From the NCBI RefSeq assembly GCF_017876405.1, contig NZ_JAGINW010000001.1:5965203-6029202 (forward strand): a stretch of DNA of 64,000 nt, written 5' to 3'. Under the pieces are notes generated by a model, which saw nothing but the letters and a program-made list of their open reading frames with translations, made no database searches and was not told the origin of the DNA. Source of the DNA: Kibdelosporangium banguiense. Lineage in GTDB: Bacteria > Actinomycetota > Actinomycetes > Mycobacteriales > Pseudonocardiaceae. Shown in pieces: positions 24,870 through 32,789 of the stretch (the stretch's first letter is position 1; each line of letters starts with the position of its first letter). The translations under genes and the position numbers were made by a program.

Positions 24870-25411
24870 TGGACACTGCACGGGTACGCGAGCTGGCAGA
24901 AGTAGGCCTTCCCGGATTCGCCGTCGGTTTCTTCGCCGGCACCGTGGCCGGCCTGATGGCCCTTCTCGTCGGACAGCCACTTGGCTGGGCCATGGTGGCG
25001 GCACTGGCGCTCGGGTTGCCACTCGGGCTACTCGGCGCCGTCTACAGCATCCTGCTGGCCCTTGGCAAAGTCCGTATCGGCGGGTTCGCACCCGTCTGCT
25101 TGTACTGGCTGATCGGTTTCCCCCTGGCAAGGCTCGCGCAGGAGGTACTGACTCGCCTGGTGCTGACCGGACAACCCGGTGGCCCGCCCGACGTCCTCGG
25201 TTTCCTTGCCTACCAAGGATTGATCAGCGCGGGTTTCGCGTTCGGGTTCCTCTGGCTGCACGAACGCCTGGCGCCGCAGTGGTGGCGCCGGATGTCCGAC
25301 CATAACCCCGCTGCGCTGCGGGTCTATGAACGCTACGCCTCACATGCGCGTGTCATGTGGGAGGCGCGAGAGGCCCGTAAACGCAGGCGGGAGGCGAGCA
25401 AGTCCCGATGA
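24869..25411 (+). CDS. Small multi-pass membrane protein of the oxalate operon
   Basis: 180 residues with four predicted helices (GFAVGFFAGTVAGLMALLVG; WAMVAALALGLPLGLLGAVY; GFAPVCLYWLIGFPLARLA; GLISAGFAFGFLWL) and a basic C-terminal tail (REARKRRREASKSR). Its start overlaps the Nramp-like stop by one base (TGATG) and its stop overlaps the terC start by 4 bp, so it is tightly coupled to both transporters. I do not recognise a family. It may be an accessory subunit of one of them. Confidence 0.7.
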   Translation: MDTARVRELAEVGLPGFAVGFFAGTVAGLMALLVGQPLGWAMVAALALGLPLGLLGAVYSILLALGKVRIGGFAPVCLYWLIGFPLARLAQEVLTRLVLTGQPGGPPDVLGFLAYQGLISAGFAFGFLWLHERLAPQWWRRMSDHNPAALRVYERYASHARVMWEAREARKRRREASKSR

Positions 25412-26391
25412 ACATCCCCACATGGGTTTGGCTGGTCACAGTGGCCGGCTTGTCCGCAATGATCATGTTCGACTTCTATCTGGTGTCGCGCAACCCGCGG
25501 AAACCCTCGATGCGGGAATGTACGGCCTGGGTCTCGTGCTACGTGGGTCTGGCCGTCCTTTTCGGACTCGGTGTGACCCTGTTCGCGGGTGGACAGGCCG
25601 GCGGTGAGTTCTTCGCCGGTTGGGTCACCGAGTACTCGCTCTCGGTGGACAACCTCTTCGTGTTCATCATCATCATGGGTGCCTTCGCTGTCCCCAAGCA
25701 GTTCCAGCAGAAGGTGCTGTCGATCGGGATTGTCCTGGCACTGCTGATGCGTGGTGCGTTCATCGCGGTGGGTGCCCAGGCGGTCTCCCGATTCGACTGG
25801 CTGTTCTACGTTTTCGGCGCGTTCCTCATCTACACCGCCTGGAAGCTGATCCGCCACCAGGACGACGACGAGGAGGAGTTCAAGGAAAACGCGGTTCTCC
25901 GTGTGGTCAAGAAGGTTCTGCCGGCCACGGACTCCTACGACGGTGCGAGGATCACCACCCGGGTGGACGGGCGCAAGCTGGTCACGCCGATGCTGATCGT
26001 GATGGTCGCGATCGGCACGACGGACCTGCTGTTCGCCCTGGACTCCATCCCGGCGATCTTCGGCCTCACCAAGGAGCCTTACCTGGTGTTCACCGCGAAC
26101 GCGTTCGCCCTGATGGGCCTGCGACAGCTGTTCTTCCTGATCGGCGGCTTGCTGGACAAGCTCGTCTACCTCAGCAAGGGGCTGTCGGTCGTGCTGGCCT
26201 TCATCGGCGTGAAGCTCGTGTTCGAGGCGATGCACCACGACGGTGTGAGCTGGGCTCCGGAGATTCCGATCCTGCTCTCGCTCGGCATCATCCTCGGCAC
26301 ACTGGCAGTGACGACGGTGGCGAGCTTGATCAAAGTCCGGAAGCAGCCGAAGCACAGCGAGCCCGAGTCGGTGACCGTCTCGGCAGACTGA
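25408..26391 (+). CDS. TerC-family integral membrane protein
   Basis: 327 residues, about nine helices. TerC signatures: WVTEYSLSVDNLFVFIIIMG near residue 75, with acidic membrane residues, and the matching GTTDLLFALDSIPAIFGLT near 200. TerC proteins are linked to tellurite resistance and to Mn2+ or Ca2+ export in bacteria. Here it is the last gene of the oxalate operon. A role in handling divalent cations brought in or freed when metal oxalates are consumed would fit, but is inferred. Confidence 0.88.
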   Translation: MNIPTWVWLVTVAGLSAMIMFDFYLVSRNPRKPSMRECTAWVSCYVGLAVLFGLGVTLFAGGQAGGEFFAGWVTEYSLSVDNLFVFIIIMGAFAVPKQFQQKVLSIGIVLALLMRGAFIAVGAQAVSRFDWLFYVFGAFLIYTAWKLIRHQDDDEEEFKENAVLRVVKKVLPATDSYDGARITTRVDGRKLVTPMLIVMVAIGTTDLLFALDSIPAIFGLTKEPYLVFTANAFALMGLRQLFFLIGGLLDKLVYLSKGLSVVLAFIGVKLVFEAMHHDGVSWAPEIPILLSLGIILGTLAVTTVASLIKVRKQPKHSEPESVTVSAD

Positions 26392-26424
26392 TCGGTACCC
26401 AGGGGCAGGCGTCAGGACGGTGGC

Positions 26425-26604
26425 TCAGACCGTCTTGGCGTCTGCCTTCTTGCTGTTCCGCAGGTACGTCTCGACCTCAGCGGAGAGACCCTGCTCGGCG
26501 CGCGCCATCGCGGCCGTGAGTCCCACACCGATCCTGCCGCCGTCCGCCGAAGCGCCCAGCGGACCACGGGTGAGAGTCTCGAAGATCTCCCGGATCCTGC
26601 TCAT
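26425..26604 (-). CDS. Small hypothetical protein under operator E
   Basis: 59 residues from ATG 26604 (GGAGGAG about 9 nt upstream): MSRIREIFETLTRGPLG..., then an Ala-rich amphipathic part and a charged tail KKADAKTV. It is soluble and of unknown family. It lies on the opposite strand to terC and converges with it. Operator E sits 41 bp upstream of its start, so it may belong to the oxalate regulon. An in-frame ATG at 26634 is an alternative start. Confidence 0.6.
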   Translation of the reverse strand: MSRIREIFETLTRGPLGASADGGRIGVGLTAAMARAEQGLSAEVETYLRNSKKADAKTV

Positions 26605-26644
26605 CAGACTCAACTCCTCCTTCTCGGTCGCCACTCTGGTCGAC

Positions 26645-26659
26645 TGCCTACAGCATACA
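26645..26659. promoter_or_regulatory. Regulon operator E
   Basis: TGCCTACAGCATACA (reverse TGTATGCTGTAGGCA), 41 bp upstream of the small minus-strand gene. It matches the six-site consensus with one transversion in each half. Confidence 0.6.
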
Positions 26660-27069
26660 ATCCGTACGGGCGTTCCGCACAGTGGGTGATGTCACATCAC
26701 TCTATGTGTTCAACCGCTGCGGATCGTGTTGTGAACGGGGTCTCGTCCGGCTGCTTCCAGTTGAATACCCATGTACGCGCGTGGCAACCGGGAGGTGCTG
26801 TACGCCACTGCGAACGGCGGCGTCGCGCGGCATCCGGGGAATTCCATTTTATTTACTTCTCTTTGCTCTTTCTTTATGTTCAGCCCTGTGGGGACTTTCG
26901 TCGCATTGGTGGGCGATTCAGGCGAGCTTCCCGAAAAGGACTTATCACGATTCTGAACTCGATGCGGACATTTTTGTGTCCTTTTTCTGCGGATTGGCGG
27001 GATTTTGGAGAATTCTTGGAAAAGATTTCTGGACTTCTCCGGTGATCGAGGCCACTATCGGTTTCAGGT

Positions 27070-27084
27070 CGCATTCAGTATGCA
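27070..27084. promoter_or_regulatory. Regulon operator F, upstream of antiporter 1
   Basis: CGCATTCAGTATGCA (reverse TGCATACTGAATGCG), 147 bp before the ATG of the first oxalate:formate-antiporter-like gene, at the edge of the low-GC patch. Nearly identical to operator A. Confidence 0.65.
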
Positions 27085-27230
27085 ATCCAGTGGGCTTGGA
27101 TGTGGCTGGTCGCGGTGCCGCACCAGCGTGGCGGCACCGTGCTGGCGTTGGCGGACAAGCGAAACGCCTGCCTGCGGTCGCAGGCGCAGTGATCCAAATC
27201 CGATTTCGCAATCGGTCAGGAGAGGCTTGC

Positions 27231-28607
27231 ATGGCGACCAGTTTTCAACAGATCACCGACCACAATGGCCGGATCTACCGGGTGGGTGAGACACCCGGGG
27301 ACATCACGGGCCGCTCCCGGGGCTGGATGGTGTTCCTGCCCTGGCTGGCGATGATGGCGGTCAGCGTATTCGAATACGGCTGGGGCGCGGCCGAGGAAAC
27401 CCTGGAGCAGGTGCACGGCTGGTCGTTGAACGACGCGTTCTGGCTGGCCAGCGTCTGGGCGGTATTCCAGGCGGGTGTGGCGTTCCCGGCGGGCAGGCTA
27501 CGGGAAAAAGGCATCATGCCGGCCCGCACGGCGATGCTGATCGGCGCGTTGTGCAGCGGTATCGGTTATTTCACCATCGCACACAGCGGCAATCTGGTGC
27601 TGGCGTTCATCGGCTATTCGGTGCTCGGCGGCACCGGTGCCGGCCTGGTCTACGCGACCTGCATCAACATGGTGGGCAAGTGGTACCCGGAGAAGCGCGG
27701 CGCCCGGACCGGCTTCGTCAACGGCGGCTTCGCCTACGGCACCGTGCCGTTCATCTTCATCTTCAGTTACGTGTTCACGCCAGGGAACTTCGTGCTGGTG
27801 CTCGACCTCGTCGGCGTCTACATGCTGCTGATGGTCGGCGCATGCGGGCTGCTGTTCCGTGACCCGCCGAAGAACTGGTGGCCCGCGGAGGTCGACCCGC
27901 TGACCTGGAACAGCGGGAAGAACAAGAGCCTGGTCCGCAACCCGCCGGCGGTCCGGCAGTTCACCCCGATGGAGGCGATCAAGACCGGGATGCTGCCGCT
28001 GATGTGGGTCTGCCTGGTGATCATCGGCGGGGTTTCCCTGTTCGGCATCAACTTCCAGGTGCCGTTCGCCAAACAGAGCGGATTCGGGCCGTTCATCGTG
28101 GCGTCTTCGGCCGGTGTGCTCGCCGTGGTCAACGGTGTCGGCCGAGGCCTGTGCGGGTGGCTGTCGGACAGGCTGGGCCGCCGCCGGACGCTCACACTGG
28201 TGTTGCTGATCGCCGCTGTGGCGCAGTTCGGCGTGCTCTATGCCGGCAACACCGGGAACCTGTGGCTGTTCATGGTCTTCGCGTTCGTCAACGGCTTCGG
28301 CGGCGGCGCGTTCTACCCCTTGTTCGCCGCGCTGGTGCCGGACTACTTCGGCGAGAACAACAACGCGTCGAACTACGGCCTGGTCTACAGCGCCAAACTG
28401 GTCGGCGGGATCGGCGGCGGTGGCCTGGCCGCGGGCGTGGTTCTGGCATGGGGATACACCGGCGCTTACGTTCTCGCCGGGTGCATCGCCTTGCTGTCCG
28501 CGCTGTTGACGTTGTTGCTCAAGCAGCCAGGCCACCCGCGTGCCGAGTCGCGGGAGAAAGAGGCCAAGGAGGTCACTGCGGCCGGTGGGCTCGCGGTTTC
28601 CCAGTAG
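27231..28607 (+). CDS. MFS transporter, oxalate:formate antiporter-like (copy 1)
   Basis: 458 residues, 12 helices. Family marks: GGTGAGLVYATCINMVGKWY followed by PEKRGARTGFVNGG after helix 4, and VNGVGRGLCGWLSDRLGRR in the second half. These match the OFA (OxlT-like) family that swaps oxalate for formate across the cytoplasmic membrane. ATG 27231 has AGGAGAGG 6 nt upstream; a much longer open frame upstream is spurious. It is paralogous to the second copy at 29349-30689. Convergent with the GntR gene, two bases away. Confidence 0.85.
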   Translation: MATSFQQITDHNGRIYRVGETPGDITGRSRGWMVFLPWLAMMAVSVFEYGWGAAEETLEQVHGWSLNDAFWLASVWAVFQAGVAFPAGRLREKGIMPARTAMLIGALCSGIGYFTIAHSGNLVLAFIGYSVLGGTGAGLVYATCINMVGKWYPEKRGARTGFVNGGFAYGTVPFIFIFSYVFTPGNFVLVLDLVGVYMLLMVGACGLLFRDPPKNWWPAEVDPLTWNSGKNKSLVRNPPAVRQFTPMEAIKTGMLPLMWVCLVIIGGVSLFGINFQVPFAKQSGFGPFIVASSAGVLAVVNGVGRGLCGWLSDRLGRRRTLTLVLLIAAVAQFGVLYAGNTGNLWLFMVFAFVNGFGGGAFYPLFAALVPDYFGENNNASNYGLVYSAKLVGGIGGGGLAAGVVLAWGYTGAYVLAGCIALLSALLTLLLKQPGHPRAESREKEAKEVTAAGGLAVSQ

Positions 28608-28608
28608 T

Positions 28609-29352
28609 TCAGGCCTGATCGGACTCGGCGGTGCGTTGGTCGTGATACGCCTGCCGGGTCCGTTCGGTGTGTCGGTTCATGATCATGCTTGCCAGGTCGG
28701 TGTCGTGCGCGGCGATCGCCTTGATCAGCTCGGCGTGCTCGTTCCACGCGTCGTGCCCGCGGGGCCGGGCGATCGGCCGGTAGTACCAGCGAACCCGGCG
28801 CTCGACCAACGCGATGTGCTCTGCCAGCACGGCATTGCCGGACAGTTGCGTGATGTATGCGTGCAGCGCCGCGTTCGCCTCGACCATGCCTTCCGCGTCG
28901 TCGGACTCGACCGCGCGCACGCCGTCCTGCTGGAGTTCCCACAGGCGGGCGATTTCCGCTTCGCCTGCCCGGGCCGCGGCCAGTCGCGCGGAATGCGTCT
29001 CCAGTACCGAACGCACGCTCAGCAGTTGGTCGGCTTCCTCTTCGGTCGGCGTGTGCACGAACGCGCCCTGCGCCGGGCGCAGATCCACCCAGCCCTCGGT
29101 TTGCAGGCGCTGCAATGCTTCGCGCACCGGCTGCCGGCTGACTCCCAGGTACTGCGCCAATTCAAGCTCGACAAGATGCTGACCTGGCTGCAGGGTTCCG
29201 TTGATGATCAGTTCGATCAGAGCGGTGTGGACCGCCTCGCGCAGCGGAGCGGGCCGCTCGACCCGTTGGGTAGCGGCCCCGCTCAGCGCACCACGTCCAC
29301 CCCGCTTACCGCCCCCCATCGACTCGGGGAGCTGGATCACGGGTTCGTTCAC
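28609..29352 (-). CDS. GntR-family (FCD) transcriptional regulator, likely oxalate regulator
   Basis: 247 residues. N-terminal winged helix (about 35-95: LREAVHTALIELIINGTLQP, LAQYLGVSRQPVREALQRL) and C-terminal all-helical FCD ligand domain (about 105-235) with the Asp/His metal-site pattern, e.g. NAALHAYITQLSGN and HAELIKAIAAHD. GTG 29352 has AGGAGG 6 nt upstream and overlaps the antiporter-2 stop by 4 bp. FCD regulators bind short TGTAnnC-like palindromes and carboxylate or acyl ligands, so this protein is the best candidate to bind the six 15-bp sites, one of which (D) is just upstream. Confidence 0.87.
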   Translation of the reverse strand: MNEPVIQLPESMGGGKRGGRGALSGAATQRVERPAPLREAVHTALIELIINGTLQPGQHLVELELAQYLGVSRQPVREALQRLQTEGWVDLRPAQGAFVHTPTEEEADQLLSVRSVLETHSARLAAARAGEAEIARLWELQQDGVRAVESDDAEGMVEANAALHAYITQLSGNAVLAEHIALVERRVRWYYRPIARPRGHDAWNEHAELIKAIAAHDTDLASMIMNRHTERTRQAYHDQRTAESDQA

Positions 29353-30689
29353 CGAGTGCCTCCTGGCCCAACGGACGACATTGTGTCTACAACATACATT
29401 ATGGGAAGCGTCGATACATGTCCTGGGCGGCGTAGCCGCACGCTCAGTATCGCCGACCCGAGCGCCGCGATCCCGGATAGCAAGAATACCGCCGGAAATC
29501 CCCAATCCGGTACGGCGAGCGCGGCGAGTCCGACGCCGATCACGCCGCCGAATGCCTTGGCGCTGTAGACCACCCCATGGGTCTTGGCGATGTCGCGGTC
29601 GCCGAAATACTCCCGGGCCAGGCTCGCGAAAAGCGGATAGAACGCGCCGCCGCCCGCGCCGGCCAGCGTGACCGCGAGCAGGAGCAGGAAGACCGATCCG
29701 GAGGACGCCGCGCCGGCCAGGCAGATCTGGCCGATCGCCTGCGCCACGAGCACGACGCCGATCGCCCGCCGGCGGCCGAGCCGCTCGGAGACCCGGATCG
29801 CCAGCGCACGGCTGGCACCGTTGGCGCCCAACAGGATCGCGGTCCCGAAGGCGATCACGGCCAGGCCGACGTTCATGTGCGCGCCGAGCGTCGCGAAGAA
29901 GGTGACGTTGAACAGCGAGACCGCGCTGGCGGCAAGCAGAACGAAGTACATCAGCGGCAGGACACCGGTGCGCAACGCTTCCCGCACGGAGAACTGGCGC
30001 ACCGCCCGGGATGGGCTGCGGCGCCGGTCGACGGCCCATTCCTGCGGGTCGATCTGCGGCGGCCACCAGTTCGCAGGCGGGTCACGGAAGAACATGCCTG
30101 TCCCGGCGACCACGAGCGCGACGAGCACCGCGGTGATGTCGAGGGCGATGGCCGGCGGCGTGAAGAGGAAGGCCACGGCGAACGGGACGGCTCCGTAAGC
30201 GAATGCTCCGGTCACGAAACTGACCCGGGAGGCCATCTGTTCGGGGTGCCACTTGGCCACAGTCGACGTGCAGGTCGCGTACACCAGGCCGGCGCCGGTG
30301 CCGCCGAGAACCGAGTAACCGAGTAGCGCGGCGACGTAGGAATCGAAGTGTGCCAAGGAAACCAGCCCGACGAGCATGAGCACCGCGCCGAGCACCATGA
30401 CTGCCCGCGGGCCGAGCTTGCCGCGCTCACGCAGATAGGCGGTGGGGAATCCCGCGATCGCCTGGAAGACCGTCCAAGCGGCGAGCAGCCACAGCGTCCC
30501 GCCGATCGTCCAGCCGCGTTCGGCCAGATGGGGGACCAGGGACCCGAAGGCGTACTGCATGACCCCGGTGGCCGCCATCGCGGCCCAGGGCAGCCAGGCC
30601 ATCCATGTCCTGGGCCGCCCGATCAGCTCTTGCGGCTCCGGTCCCACTTGGTAGGTCCGGCCGAAGCAATCCCGTACCGATGGATACAT
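29349..30689 (-). CDS. MFS transporter, oxalate:formate antiporter-like (copy 2)
   Basis: 446 residues, 12 helices, paralogue of the first antiporter: the N-terminus GRTYQVGPEPQELIGRPRTW aligns with GRIYRVGETPGDITGRSRGW of copy 1, and GGTGAGLVYATCTSTVAKWH is the family motif. ATG 30689 has GGAGG 4 nt upstream. It is divergent from sucC, with operator C between them, and overlaps gntR by 4 bp, so transporter and regulator form one unit. Its last codons contain operator D. It may import oxalate or export formate, or serve another small dicarboxylate. Confidence 0.83.
   Translation of the reverse strand: MYPSVRDCFGRTYQVGPEPQELIGRPRTWMAWLPWAAMAATGVMQYAFGSLVPHLAERGWTIGGTLWLLAAWTVFQAIAGFPTAYLRERGKLGPRAVMVLGAVLMLVGLVSLAHFDSYVAALLGYSVLGGTGAGLVYATCTSTVAKWHPEQMASRVSFVTGAFAYGAVPFAVAFLFTPPAIALDITAVLVALVVAGTGMFFRDPPANWWPPQIDPQEWAVDRRRSPSRAVRQFSVREALRTGVLPLMYFVLLAASAVSLFNVTFFATLGAHMNVGLAVIAFGTAILLGANGASRALAIRVSERLGRRRAIGVVLVAQAIGQICLAGAASSGSVFLLLLAVTLAGAGGGAFYPLFASLAREYFGDRDIAKTHGVVYSAKAFGGVIGVGLAALAVPDWGFPAVFLLSGIAALGSAILSVRLRRPGHVSTLPIMYVVDTMSSVGPGGTR
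29384..29398. promoter_or_regulatory. Regulon operator D, inside antiporter-2 3' end
   Basis: TGTCTACAACATACA (reverse TGTATGTTGTAGACA), 32 bp upstream of the gntR GTG start and inside the last codons of antiporter 2. The position suits autoregulation of gntR. Confidence 0.6.
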
Positions 30690-30706
30690 CACGCCTCCCT
30701 CAGCTC

Positions 30707-30736
30707 TGGACAGGCAGGTCCATACTGCATACAGTC
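30707..30736 (+). promoter_or_regulatory. Probable sucC promoter giving a leaderless transcript
   Basis: TGGACA (30707-30712), 18 bp, then TACAGT (30731-30736). Transcription would start at the sucC GTG itself, giving a leaderless mRNA, which agrees with the absence of any ribosome site before sucC. Confidence 0.5.
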
Positions 30737-30740
30737 TACA
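30726..30740. promoter_or_regulatory. Regulon operator C, between antiporter 2 and sucC
   Basis: TGCATACAGTCTACA (reverse TGTAGACTGTATGCA). It covers the putative -10 of sucC and ends two bases before the sucC start, an ideal place for a repressor. Confidence 0.7.
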
Positions 30741-30742
30741 AC

Positions 30743-31879
30743 GTGGACCTGTACGAGTATCAAGCCAAAGAGCTCTTCTCGAAGCACGGCGTCCCGGTCG
30801 GCCCGCAGCGGGTCGTCGCCAGTCCCACGGACGCCGTCGTCGCCGCCCGTATCCTCGGCCTGCCGGTCGTGATCAAGGCCCAGGTCAAGACGGGCGGGCG
30901 CGGCAAGGCCGGCGGCGTGAAACTGGCCGGCAGCACCGACGACGTGACAACGCACGCCGAAGCGATCCTTGGCCTGGACATCAAGGGCCACATCGTCGGC
31001 AAGGTGCTCGTCACCCCGGCGTCCGAGATCGCCGAGGAGTACTACGTCTCGTTCCTGCTCGACCGGGCCAACCGCACGTTCCTGGCCCTGGCCTCGGCCG
31101 AGGGCGGCGTGGAGATCGAGGACAACGCCGACACCCTGGCCCGGATCCCGATCGACGCCGTCGAAGGCGTGGACCTGGTCAAAGCCCGCGAGATCGCCGC
31201 CGCGGCCGGACTGCCCGAGGCCACCGCACCGGTGATCGTGCAGCTGTGGAAGGCCTTTGTGGCCGAGGAAGCCACCCTGGTCGAGGTCAACCCGCTCGTG
31301 GCGGACCCGCGCGGCGAGATCATCGCGTTGGACGGCAAGGTCACGCTGGACGACAACGCTTCCTTCCGTCACCCGGGACACGCGGATCTGGTGGACACCG
31401 CCGCGGAGGATCCGTTCGAGGCGGCCGCGAAGGCCAAGGGCCTCAACTACGTCAAGCTCGACGGTCAGGTCGGCATCATCGGCAACGGCGCGGGCCTGGT
31501 CATGTCCACTTTGGACGTCGTGGCCTATGCGGGCGAGGCGTTCGGTGGCGTGAAACCCGCCAACTTCCTGGACATCGGTGGTGGCGCGTCGGCCGAGGTG
31601 ATGGCCAACGGCCTGGAGATCATCCTGTCCGATCCGGACGTGCGCAGCGTCTTCGTGAACGTCTTCGGCGGCATCACGGCGTGCGACGCGGTGGCCAACG
31701 GCATCGTGCAGGCCTTGCAGTTCCTCGGCAAGGTCGACAAGCCGATCGTGGTCCGGCTGGATGGCAACAACGCCGAGGAAGGCAGGCGGATTCTCGCGGA
31801 GGCCGCGCTGCCCAGTGTGGTGCAGATCGAGACCATGGACGCGGCTGCCGAGCAGGCAGCGAAGCTGGCAGGGGTGTGA
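30743..31879 (+). CDS. sucC: Succinyl-CoA synthetase beta-subunit-like protein
   Basis: 378 residues. ATP-grasp domain with VDLYEYQAKELFSKHGVPV at the start and VIKAQVKTGGRGKAGGVK; the C-terminal ligase part has GNGAGLVMSTLD. With SucD it interconverts succinate, CoA and NTP with succinyl-CoA. GTG 30743 is the start; operator C and the promoter abut it, so the mRNA is probably leaderless. Placement under the same operator as the oxalate genes suggests a dedicated copy that supplies succinyl-CoA as CoA donor for oxalate, or that activates another acid. The housekeeping copy may be elsewhere. Confidence 0.9.
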   Translation: MDLYEYQAKELFSKHGVPVGPQRVVASPTDAVVAARILGLPVVIKAQVKTGGRGKAGGVKLAGSTDDVTTHAEAILGLDIKGHIVGKVLVTPASEIAEEYYVSFLLDRANRTFLALASAEGGVEIEDNADTLARIPIDAVEGVDLVKAREIAAAAGLPEATAPVIVQLWKAFVAEEATLVEVNPLVADPRGEIIALDGKVTLDDNASFRHPGHADLVDTAAEDPFEAAAKAKGLNYVKLDGQVGIIGNGAGLVMSTLDVVAYAGEAFGGVKPANFLDIGGGASAEVMANGLEIILSDPDVRSVFVNVFGGITACDAVANGIVQALQFLGKVDKPIVVRLDGNNAEEGRRILAEAALPSVVQIETMDAAAEQAAKLAGV

Positions 31880-31880
31880 C

Positions 31881-32765
31881 ATGGCGATTTTCATCGACGA
31901 GAATTCCAAGGTCATCGTCCAGGGCATGACCGGCTCGGAAGGCCGCAAGCACACCGCCCGGATGCTCGCCGCCGCAACGACCATCGTGGGCGGCGTGACA
32001 CCGGGCAAAGGCGGCCAGTCCGTCGAGATCGGACAGAAGGACCTGCCGGTCTACGACTCGGTGGGCAAGGCGATGGCCGACACCGGCGCGGACGCCACGG
32101 TGATCTTCGTCCCGCCCAGGTTCGCCAAAGGCGCTGTAGTGGAAGCGATCGACGCCGGCATCGGGCTCGCGGTCGTGATCACCGAGGGCATCCCGGTGCA
32201 CGACTCGGCCTACTTCTGGGCGCACGCCTGCGCGAAGGGCAACAAGACCCGGATCATCGGCCCGAACTGTCCCGGCGTGATCTCCCCGGGCAAGGCGAAC
32301 GCGGGCATCATCCCGGCCGACATCACCACCGCGGGCAAGATCGGCCTGGTGTCCAAATCGGGCACGTTGACCTACCAGCTGATGTACGAACTGCGGGACA
32401 TCGGCTTCTCCACCGCGGTGGGCATCGGCGGCGACCCCGTGATCGGCACCACGCACATCGACGCCCTGGCCGCGTTCCAGGAGGACCCGGACACAGAGCT
32501 GATCGTGATGATCGGTGAGATCGGCGGCGACGCCGAGGAGCGTGCGGCGGCGTTCATCAAGGAGAACGTCACCAAGCCGGTCGTCGGCTACGTCGCGGGC
32601 TTCACCGCGCCGGAGGGCAAGACCATGGGCCACGCGGGCGCGATCGTGTCCGGTTCGGCCGGTACCGCCGCCGCCAAGCAGGAAGCCCTTGAGGCAGCGG
32701 GCGTCAAGGTCGGCAAGACGCCGAGCGCGACGGCAGCGTTGGCACGGGAGTTGCTCAACGGCTAG
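31881..32765 (+). CDS. sucD: Succinyl-CoA synthetase alpha-subunit-like protein
   Basis: 294 residues. Begins AIFIDENSKVIVQGMTGSEG (CoA-binding domain), includes IGPNCPGVISPG, and carries the phosphorylated active-site His in TMGHAGAIVSG. One base separates it from the sucC stop. Works as the alpha partner of SucC. Confidence 0.92.
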   Translation: MAIFIDENSKVIVQGMTGSEGRKHTARMLAAATTIVGGVTPGKGGQSVEIGQKDLPVYDSVGKAMADTGADATVIFVPPRFAKGAVVEAIDAGIGLAVVITEGIPVHDSAYFWAHACAKGNKTRIIGPNCPGVISPGKANAGIIPADITTAGKIGLVSKSGTLTYQLMYELRDIGFSTAVGIGGDPVIGTTHIDALAAFQEDPDTELIVMIGEIGGDAEERAAAFIKENVTKPVVGYVAGFTAPEGKTMGHAGAIVSGSAGTAAAKQEALEAAGVKVGKTPSATAALARELLNG

Positions 32766-32789
32766 GACCGCGCTTATCGTCCCGACCTG

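Larger units (their letters stand above)
26605..27230. other. Gene-free region with low-GC patch and two operators
   Basis: 626 bp between the small gene and the first antiporter. Operators E and F lie in it. About 26,840-27,060 is far lower in GC than its surroundings (T-rich runs such as TTTTATTTACTTCTCTTT). Open frames across it have no coding character and the antiporter's real start is 27231. It probably holds the antiporter promoter and a long leader. Confidence 0.55.

Noticed and set aside
26682..27230. Long + strand extension of the antiporter-1 frame
   Set aside because: The extra 183 codons cross the low-GC patch, have no coding character and no relation to OFA N-termini; the ATG at 27231 has a good ribosome site.
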